Source: Physocladia obscura (lineage: Eukaryota; Chytridiomycota; Chytridiomycetes; Chytridiales; Chytriomycetaceae). From it: a stretch of DNA of 22,681 nucleotides. Made by a program: the position numbers and the translations under genes. How positions within the stretch are numbered: position 1 is the first letter of the stretch; each line of letters starts with the position of its first letter. Below, one piece after another: positions 16,009 to 22,681 of this stretch. The DNA lies in contig JADGJH010000279.1 of the NCBI GenBank assembly GCA_027596945.1, positions 1 to 22,681 of the forward strand, written 5' to 3'. The notes under the pieces were generated by a model, which did not search any database, was not told the origin of the DNA, and worked only from the letters and a program-made list of their open reading frames with translations.

Positions 16009-16750
16009 TCAATGGACCATAGTAATTTTATAGCAAAGCTGGAAATAAAAGTAATAATTCTTGAGATGGTTGTATTGTTTTGTTATGTTTTCTGACATTT
16101 CATCAGAAGAGCAAACAATAGGAAAATTTGAACCTTTGGGTCCATTTGCTGTTGATAAGGATAATAATAGGGATATTAAATATTTTAATAAAATAATTTG
16201 AAGAAAGCTCCTTTTCTGTATGTACCACCCACAAAAAAAGTATTTGACAATTCTGGGTGGTATATGAAGGAAAATAATCCACAGTTTTTCCAATTGATTG
16301 TTCACTGAAGCCATCAAATGAACATTAAATAATTCTAGCATCATCAACAACATGGGGTTTCTCCAACATAACATCTTTATTAGCTTACACATTCTGTTGC
16401 ATAGTGAAGAGCACAAATTTGTTGTATGTGACGTTCAGAATTGTACTACTTTCACAATGAATCTGTATTTTCTTTCCTTTGAAAGATACAAAGTCAGAAG
16501 ACAACAGCCGGCTGCCATAACAGCAAGATATACAGTTGTGCAATTTCTGTGAGTGGCTTTTGGCTTCTGAATATTCACAGTTCTACTGCCACATCTTATA
16601 ATTGTGTGTTTTGCCTAAATATTAAACAAGACATTTATTTGATCCATGTTAAGAACATGATGCCAGGAAATGTTGTATCTATGCAACATTATACAAACAA
16701 ACTTAACAAACTCTGCAACTATTAGGACATCCACATGCAACACATTTCAA
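16009..16750 (-). mobile_element. Decayed pogo-like DDE transposase
   Basis: Reading the minus strand, fragments in shifting frames match the DDE core of pogo/Tigger-type (Tc1/mariner superfamily) transposases in the right order and spacing. VLNMDQINVLFN at about 16650-16615 resembles the NMDQTPxxF block carrying the first catalytic Asp. GSRTVNIQKPKATHRNCTTV and YLAVMAAG follow at 16592-16508. About 100 codons after the first Asp comes LMMLELFNVHLMASVNNQLE, aligning to the LLVLDSFxGH block with Glu in place of the second Asp. Several stops and frameshifts intervene, so the copy is dead. The N-terminal DNA-binding part and the third acidic residue were not identified, and the ends and terminal inverted repeats are not resolved, so the limits given are approximate. 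Confidence 0.65.
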
Positions 16751-17136
16751 ACTCACACAGACAGCTGATTGTAATCCCCATTTGCAATATATTAATTATG
16801 TCAGAAAGGAATTATTCACATTTATTGTGAATTTATAATTAATATTAGTTTCAGTGCCGGTCACTTGAAAATTTTTTAAATGTGTTGAAATGTATGGTTT
16901 TGAAAAGGAAAGCTGGCAGGTTTACCCTGTGCTTGAGAATTTTTTCTTTGGCTTGGCCTTGTTTGACAGGAAATTAAAATACCATAGTTGACCCAACTCT
17001 GGTTAGCCACCCAATTTTTGAAGGCAGGCCAACAGTAAATTGGCAAGTCAAACAGTATTCATAATCTGAAATTGTGTCTTGCATAACAATTCTGAAACCA
17101 ACTCAATTTGTTAGAAATTTACATGCGACATGCAGC
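16751..17136. other. Spacer, possibly outer part of the pogo-like relic
   Basis: No intact gene is seen. A minus-strand open stretch near 17033-16873 could be the remnant of the transposase N-terminal region or of a terminal repeat; neither can be shown by eye. Confidence 0.3.
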
Positions 17137-18398
17137 TCAAAGTGCATGTCGTTTAGTGGCTGTGTTTGAAACGAGGGTGACTCCTTTTTTACAAATATGT
17201 TCGACAAATTCATGATGTCTCTGGCAAATAGCAGCTTCCAAACACGTGGTGCCAATTTCGTATGGTCCAATTGGTATGAAATTGTCAGCTTTTCTGTGCG
17301 GATATTCTGCTCCCTGGTTTACCAAATGTGAACATTCCGTGAAAAGCGTATCAAATATCTCAATGCTTCCATAAAGTCCTACATTCATAAACAGATGCCC
17401 GAAACCACACGCAAGGTACTAAACATCTTCAACAGCCTTTAATCGATCAAAACCATTGGCGATAGCGCGTGGCGGAATATAAATTCCCCGGTTTTGCAAG
17501 CAAAATAAACAGCATCCCAGTTAGAATTTGGAAGCGCTAGAATAAAGTCGAAAATATCAAAATACTTCAACTGAAGAGCCCGCGTCAAGCTACAGGACAA
17601 ACCTCCGCCGTTCGGAGCAAAATCAAGAAGGAACTTGAACATGTTAAATCGCCCATGTTCAGTAGCCCATGTCCATAAATCTTGCTTGGAATTTGTAATT
17701 TCGCCAGGCTACTGTTCAAAGAGAATGACTTTGTCAATCATCCCTTCCGTCACAATTTTCTGAATGAAATTATTGACTACTGAAGATTTGATCTCGCCAG
17801 ATTTCATTTGAGGTATTTGCTCAACACACAAGTCTATCAACAATGATTCGTTGTGCTAAATCAAGTCTTCAATCGGCCTCCAAAAATAGTCCAAAAAATT
17901 GTAAAAAACAGTTTCGCCATCTGCTTTGTCATCTTGTTCAAGACGCTCATAAGTGACGGGAAAGGGAAGATTTGGCTCTTCAACAATTGAGCTTCCTTTT
18001 CAAAAACATCCAGAATGTCGCGAAAAATTCTGCGAATGCGCAAGTAATTTCGAACATTGGGACTACTTTTGCAATCACCATATAATTTTCGCCAGTCGCA
18101 AGAAGAAGGGATGTGTATGGTGTGCGGAGCCATTAAAACACCATCAGGATAAAGCTCCAAAAATGTTTCATCGAAACAAAATCTCTTCCAAGAATTATTC
18201 ATATAACATCTCGATATGCGTGAATCGTGGATGCATCGCTTCCAATCGGCACAATGATTGCTGCATCAATAGTTTGAATATTAGAACAATTATATCAATC
18301 GGAAGTAAGGCAAAGTTGAGTTTGTTGCGACTGTAACGACGGTGATCGGAATTCCCCAAAATTGAACAATACCAAAACGGAGATAATAGCCATTCCAA
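17137..18398 (-). pseudogene. F-box / ankyrin-repeat protein pseudogene
   Basis: On the minus strand an F-box-like start (ALLPIDIIVLIFKLL then SLCRLEAMHPRFTHIEMLY, 18300-18200) leads into NNSWKRFCFDETFLELYPDG and CDWRKLYGD, as in many F-box proteins that recruit substrates to SCF ubiquitin ligases. Ankyrin-type units follow: ATEHGRFNMFKFLLDFAPNG (17670-17600), YFDIFDFILALPNS and WDAVYFACKTG, then LACGFGHLFMNVGLYGSIEI (17420-17350) and AICQRHHEFVEHICKKGV (17240-17180). The reading frame is broken several times. There is a shift near 18203, another near 17860, an in-frame TAG at about 17713, a shift near 17470 and an in-frame TAG at about 17419, with no intron sites that repair them. Large families of F-box/ankyrin genes would make a decayed copy unsurprising. 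The unit boundaries are by eye. Confidence 0.6.
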
Positions 18399-19135
18399 AC
18401 GCCATTCGTGTCTTTCAAAATACTGCTTTGAGCGGATTCATAGTATGGGACGAAATTTGAAGGGGATGGTGAGTCTCAGGTGTTACAAATCAATGATGCC
18501 TCATTGAAAAGGAAGCACAAACCATCAATATAACGCAGTCGCACAAGAGCAGGAAACAGCGGTGGATTCGCGGTCCAGCGTAGCTCAAGTGATCAAAGCA
18601 CTCGTTCAGGGCCGATTCATTGCGAACGACATCTGTGAATCCAAGAGCTTAGAGAGAGGCGAGATTCTTTTGGCGTGGTGTCTGCTGCTTCGGAGCGGCG
18701 AAGAATGAGATGGAGACTGCTTTGCTTGTTCATGTTTCGGACATTTTTTTTGCAAGTCTCGTTCATTTCGAACCGTCTCTTTGTTATATTTTTCGGAAGC
18801 TTCCGAAACACTTTCCATCTCAGTCGTTGGACTTTTTCACACAATCTGATTGGGCAAGTTTTATCAGACGCCGCAGTGAGAAGGAATAAAAATGAAAATT
18901 AGAGCTGTGCTTGACCGTGAGGGAAAAGAGGTGGGCCCGACTACATTTACAAAATTTAAAATTCCGCAAATCTTTGACAATCAGTTTAGTAAAATAAATT
19001 TTCATGATAATCTCAAGACTTTTGCTAAAAGTAGTAGTTTGCATCCGCACGATTGCGGCTGAAAATGGTTTGTTCGTATACATATACATACTGGAATTAT
19101 CAGCTCACATTCAATTTTTTTTTCTCTTTTTGCAG
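18399..19135. other. Divergent spacer upstream of the receptor gene
   Basis: This should hold the receptor promoter and its first exon with the signal peptide. Small overlapping frames exist on both strands near 18606-18844 (minus, Ser/Arg/Lys-rich, possibly an old N terminus of the F-box pseudogene) and 18675-18902 (plus). A plus-strand ATG at 18705 begins MRWRLLCLFMFRTFFLQ, which could be a signal peptide. Joining it in the right phase would need a weak donor at 18775 and a 361-nt intron, far longer than the others here. Confidence 0.3.
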
Positions 19136-21956
19136 CGAATCTAGTTTCTGGTGGATCAACCTTTGCTGGTCCGGCTTATCAGGCAGCAATTCAAGTATTT
19201 TCAGCTGCATACAGCCCAACAATTGAATCATTTCAATATACTTTATCAGATTCTACAACAGCTCAGCAGGTTCATTTGCATTGTATTTGAATTTATTTAT
19301 TTTATTTGAAGCAAGCAAACAGATGGTTTACTCACACCAATATAATTTTGGTGCCAGCGATCTTGCAATTTCAATTTCTCAAAATAATACACATCTTGTT
19401 GCGCTTCCAGCTATTGCTGGAGGTCTGGTAATCGCGTACAATCTCGACTCGGCAAAAAGTGTTGTAAAATTTTCCCGCGCAGCACTTCCCCGTATTTTTG
19501 ACGGCACAATAACTCAATGGAATCATCCGCTTCTTGTTGCTGACAATTCATTTCTCGCAAATATTTCTTCGACGATTACCATTGTCCGACGAAGCAAGAC
19601 TTCTGGATCAACTGTTAATCTGATTAAAGCATTAGCTATGATGGACAGCACGGCAGGATATACCGAATCGCCATTTTCCACGGCTGGTTATTATTTTTCG
19701 ATGAAAAACTCTGTCGCTGCAGCAACAACATCCGCAGCTGGTGTCATTATTGGGTCGATTCCGTGGACTTTAACGTATTTGAATCAATATGAAGCATCAC
19801 AACAGTGTATATCTGCAGGATTTAATTGCGTCGCAGGACTGGTTCAACATGTTGATGGAACTTATTTGAATTGCACGATTCAGACCTTGAAGGCTGCTGT
19901 GACAAGCGTGACATCAAATAGTTTGGACGTGTTGAATGTTTACAATTCTACGCTACTGATTTTGGATTTATCTGTCTCAGGTTTGTTATCAAATTTATTT
20001 CATAGAAATTAAAGTTCCCACTGAACAGGGGCTTACCCGTTGGCCGTAATCAGCAACTGGGTAATAGATCCAGAATTTATCTCTCTCTCCTACATTAATA
20101 CGGTGTGGGCACTTCGCTTTATGTGGTACTTTTTCCAACATCCAGAAGTAAACAATTTTGCCTGCCTTAAAAAAAAAGGTAACTAAAATTTTACACATAT
20201 TCCAGTTCAGCGAACAATTGGGATTTGTCAGTCTTGGAAATTCGGCAATAGCATCAAAAACTCTGACTTTTTTGGAAGGTATCAAGTTTGCTGGACAGCA
20301 GTTATACGGAAATTCTATCTGCGACCCACTTATCAACGGCAGTTATACTAACCCCTGTGTTCATGGATACTGTCCAGGTATACAATATATCTGACATGGT
20401 ATGATTTTATATTGATAAAAAAAATTAGATATTTTACCCTTTCAGTCCTCATCCTCACAATGTCTTTGTGATTATGGATTTCAAAATATCAACAATGTAG
20501 ATTGCAGTGAAAAATCGCCATTTCTTTCTGTTGGAATTGTATCAAAGATCCAAATTGCTCTTGCCGTGTCTGGTCTTGTGATAGTAACTGCAATTATTGT
20601 GAAATTATACACAATTAGGAATAACAAGGCTATCAAAAGCATGTCGCCGCCATGCTGTTTTTTTATTCTTGCAGGATGTATGATTGGGTTGCTTGCAATT
20701 ATATTTAGCGCTGCAAATGCAACGAAAGCATCATGCTATTTAGCAAACATACTTCCAGCACTTGCATTTGGAATGATATTCAGGTGAGGCTACCAATTTT
20801 TTAATATTTTAATATTTATTTACTCTTTGCTGTTTTTGTTTATATTTTGTATGGCTCGAAGCATGATTTTTTTCAAAGCCCTCCGCCTTGGCTTGATTTT
20901 TGGCTATCAACGAATTGCGCGGCTGCAATTCCTCAGAGATGATTTTTTAATTGGATGCTCTTTTATTCTCTCTATAATTGACGCAATTCTTGCATGGCTG
21001 TTCGTTGGCGGGAGTCAGTACCAGCCGCGCCTACAAGTTTTCAGTGATCAAGACACTGGCGTTTGGATCTGCAGCTCAACTCAAGATGCAACAGACACAA
21101 CCATTTCTGAGCTTTTCGCAATTTTGATCGCATTTAATGCAGTTGTTTTAGTTTTATGCCTTGGTATTGGATTTGCGACACGCAAAGTAACGGGAAAATT
21201 TGATGAGTCCAAAAAAGTCGGAATCGTTATCCTCATTAGCACAGTTTTGGTTCTTTTGGGATTGGCAAGTTTTTATCCTTTGCGGCAGAATTTTAATTAG
21301 AATATGTAGGGTATATGTTTTGGACTCGCTACTACCACTAGTACAATGTATGATTTGCATCAACTTTCTGTCTCAATTATTATTTGGATAATTTGCGTGG
21401 TGGGGCCAGCAATTTTATTTGGCCCTGCATTTCAAAGTTCAATAGCCGAATCAGCAAACCTATCAAGTAAAGTTGGTAAAAATTCTTCAGTTGACTCATC
21501 AATTGGCGCAGCAAAAAACGATGGACAAGTTAAAACATTTATGGTTTGTGAAATACTAAGTTCTGTGATAACAAAAAAAGTGACTAACAATGGCAGTTCC
21601 ATATTGGCATTCGCTACAATAGAGGAACATCACTTTGGAAATCTGCAGTAATTATGGTCATGCCAGATATTGATTTGCTCATTTTGCAAAGCCAGTTGAC
21701 AAATGGCATATTTGTGTTCTCAAAAACCAACCTGAAAGTCATTGAAAAAGACAGCCATGCTGCAAAAAAACGAGAAGAAGAATGCATGGAGTTGCTTCCA
21801 GCAAATTCACAAGTCGCATTTGTGTTAGAATTTCCAAACAAGATTAGATCAGACGAGTTTCGCGCTTTGCGTGGACAAATAGACATGCGTCAATCGACCG
21901 CTAGCTTTAAACCATCGGAACATGGACTTACCCAAACTCGAGGGAAAACTAGCTGA
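19136..21956 (+). CDS. Class C GPCR-like receptor with PstS-like ectodomain (5' exon missing)
   Basis: This is predicted to be a cell-surface receptor. Exons: 19136-19269, 19323-19980, 20029-20147, 20206-20377, 20429-20783, 20862-21249, 21310-21543, 21597-21956; phases match over about 805 residues. The ectodomain resembles the bacterial phosphate-binding protein PstS: SGGSTFAGPAYQ, FGASDLAIS, LPAIAGGLVIAYNLDSAKSV, RIFDGTITQWNHP, and IVRRSKTSGSTVNLIKAL, ending near SLGNSAIASKT. A short EGF-like segment follows (NPCVHGYCP, then QCLCDYGFQ). Seven hydrophobic helices come next: about 20545-20610, 20650-20710, 20735-20900, 20940-21005, 21105-21185, 21215-21330 and 21355-21430. The Cys of ASCYLA before helix 3 and of GVWICSS between helices 4 and 5 are the class C disulfide pair. 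The cytoplasmic end is PH-like. The acceptor at 19135 needs a preceding phase-1 exon that I could not place. The borders 20378/20428 and 21250/21309 are my best choices; nearby alternatives hit stops. Confidence 0.75.
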
Positions 21957-22653
21957 ATTCAAGAAGAATTTGGAAATCTTCTCAAAATATAATAAAAGAA
22001 AATTTTTATTCAATTCATTTATCTGCAGACAAGCGAACTTTTGACAAATTTTTCTGAACAAAAAAAAAGTTTTTGTCAACATAAAAGTCTTTCACCGAAT
22101 AATGAAGAAATTACCAAGTACAATTTCCTCACTTTGTAGATATTTTTTTGAACACGTACATAATGTGTTAGGGAATGAACCTCTGGTGAGTGCATTTAAT
22201 TGCAAAAGATTTGAATTTTTAGGAGATTTTTTTAATTTTTATTCAAAAGTTTTGAATTTATAGTTTTGGATTTGAAAAAGCAATGAAGAAGTTTCCAGAA
22301 AAGGTAAACTAAAAATAAACAGAGAAAAATGAAACAAGAAAACAAACGAAAGTCGAACAAACGGGAAAATAATTGACAGATAAGTAATATAATGATAAAA
22401 GCAAAATATGTGTTCATGTTATTGTTTAAAGAATTTCCAGCACGAAATCAGAAATATGAATTGTTTAAAACAGTACAAGAATTGCAAGTATCAATCAAAA
22501 AAAATATTCTCCTTGTGAGAGGATCGAAAAAATTCTAAGTGGGCGCAGTTAATTTGAAAGAGCGAAGCGAAGTAGTTTTCTTGACGCAGGGTCTTGCACG
22601 GCGCAAGGCATTTTGCTTCGCATTTGAGCAGCAACAGTCGCAAGGAGAGGAGT
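21957..22653. other. AT-rich spacer after the receptor gene
   Basis: No gene can be supported. Short pieces such as 22091-22136 (plus, SPNNEEITKYNFLTL) and 22263-22302 (plus, FGFEKAMKKFPEK) end close to GT or AG dinucleotides and might be small exons or remnants, but I could not link them in phase. Composition becomes more GC-balanced after about 22550. Confidence 0.35.
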
Positions 22654-22681
22654 ATGTTTTCGTCAGTTTTAGTGGCATTGT
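22654..22681 (+). CDS. Possible start of a further gene (partial)
   Basis: An ATG at 22654 begins MFSSVLVAL and runs off the window end. The hydrophobic beginning would suit a signal peptide, and the preceding ~60 bases are less AT-rich than the spacer. Only nine residues are visible, so this is a guess. Confidence 0.2.

Noticed and set aside
16855..17040. Possible terminal inverted repeat of the pogo-like element (cagtgccggtcac..., ...ttggccaac...)
   Set aside because: I could not find a convincing inverted partner at the other side by eye.
18705..18774. Candidate signal-peptide exon for the receptor (MRWRLLCLFMFRTFFLQ)
   Set aside because: The phase fits only with a poor donor and a 361-nt intron, unlike the other introns in the window, so it is not included in the gene.
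20378..20445. Receptor intron ending at the stronger-looking acceptor ttcag (20445)
   Set aside because: Joining there in phase 1 gives a stop after eight codons. The acceptor at 20428 keeps the frame and the CLCDYGF cysteines.
21269..21309. Receptor donor at gcaag/tttt (21269)
   Set aside because: It leaves phase 1, and every downstream acceptor then runs into a stop. A donor at 21250 restores the frame for helix 7.
22232..22417. 61-codon minus-strand frame
   Set aside because: The Phe/Leu/Cys-rich product is typical of AT-rich noise, with no motif.

Overview
The window looks like nuclear DNA of an early-diverging fungus, most likely a chytrid. It is AT-rich with compact genes. Coding exons are split by many short GT..AG introns (about 42-90 nt). 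The genes combine fungal-type proteins (ACR3 arsenite efflux, ELO elongase) with proteins better known from animals and amoebae (a TPX2 with an Aurora-activating motif, a ROCK-like kinase, a class C seven-helix receptor). The assignment to chytrids is inference; nothing in the window names the species.

Layout: a GC-rich 3' tail of a plus-strand gene (2-79) is followed by about 1 kb without a supported gene. Five intact plus-strand genes then follow: a four-exon ACR3-type arsenite permease (1168-2554); an eight-exon TPX2-family spindle protein (3693-6923); a sixteen-exon, ~1535-residue ROCK-like kinase (7384-12840); a three-exon fatty-acid elongase (14487-15571); and a receptor with a PstS-like ligand-binding ectodomain, an EGF-like cysteine segment, a class C 7TM core and a PH-like cytoplasmic tail (19136-21956, first exon unresolved). 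I rebuilt each gene by joining exons whose phases match; no transcript evidence was available.

Between these genes lie decayed sequences: a frame-broken plus-strand pseudogene that may be arrestin-like (12857-14120), a dead pogo-like DDE transposase on the minus strand (about 16009-16750), and an F-box/ankyrin-repeat pseudogene on the minus strand (17137-18398). The intact genes do not form an operon. Two of them, the kinase and the receptor, belong to signalling pathways, and the TPX2 protein belongs to the mitotic spindle.

Most worth following up: the PstS-ectodomain class C receptor, which resembles a bacterial phosphate-binding protein joined to a GPCR; the ROCK-like kinase, whose PH domain appears split by an HR1-like coiled segment plus a C1 zinc finger; and the TPX2, whose Aurora-activating motif sits about 120 residues in from the N terminus.
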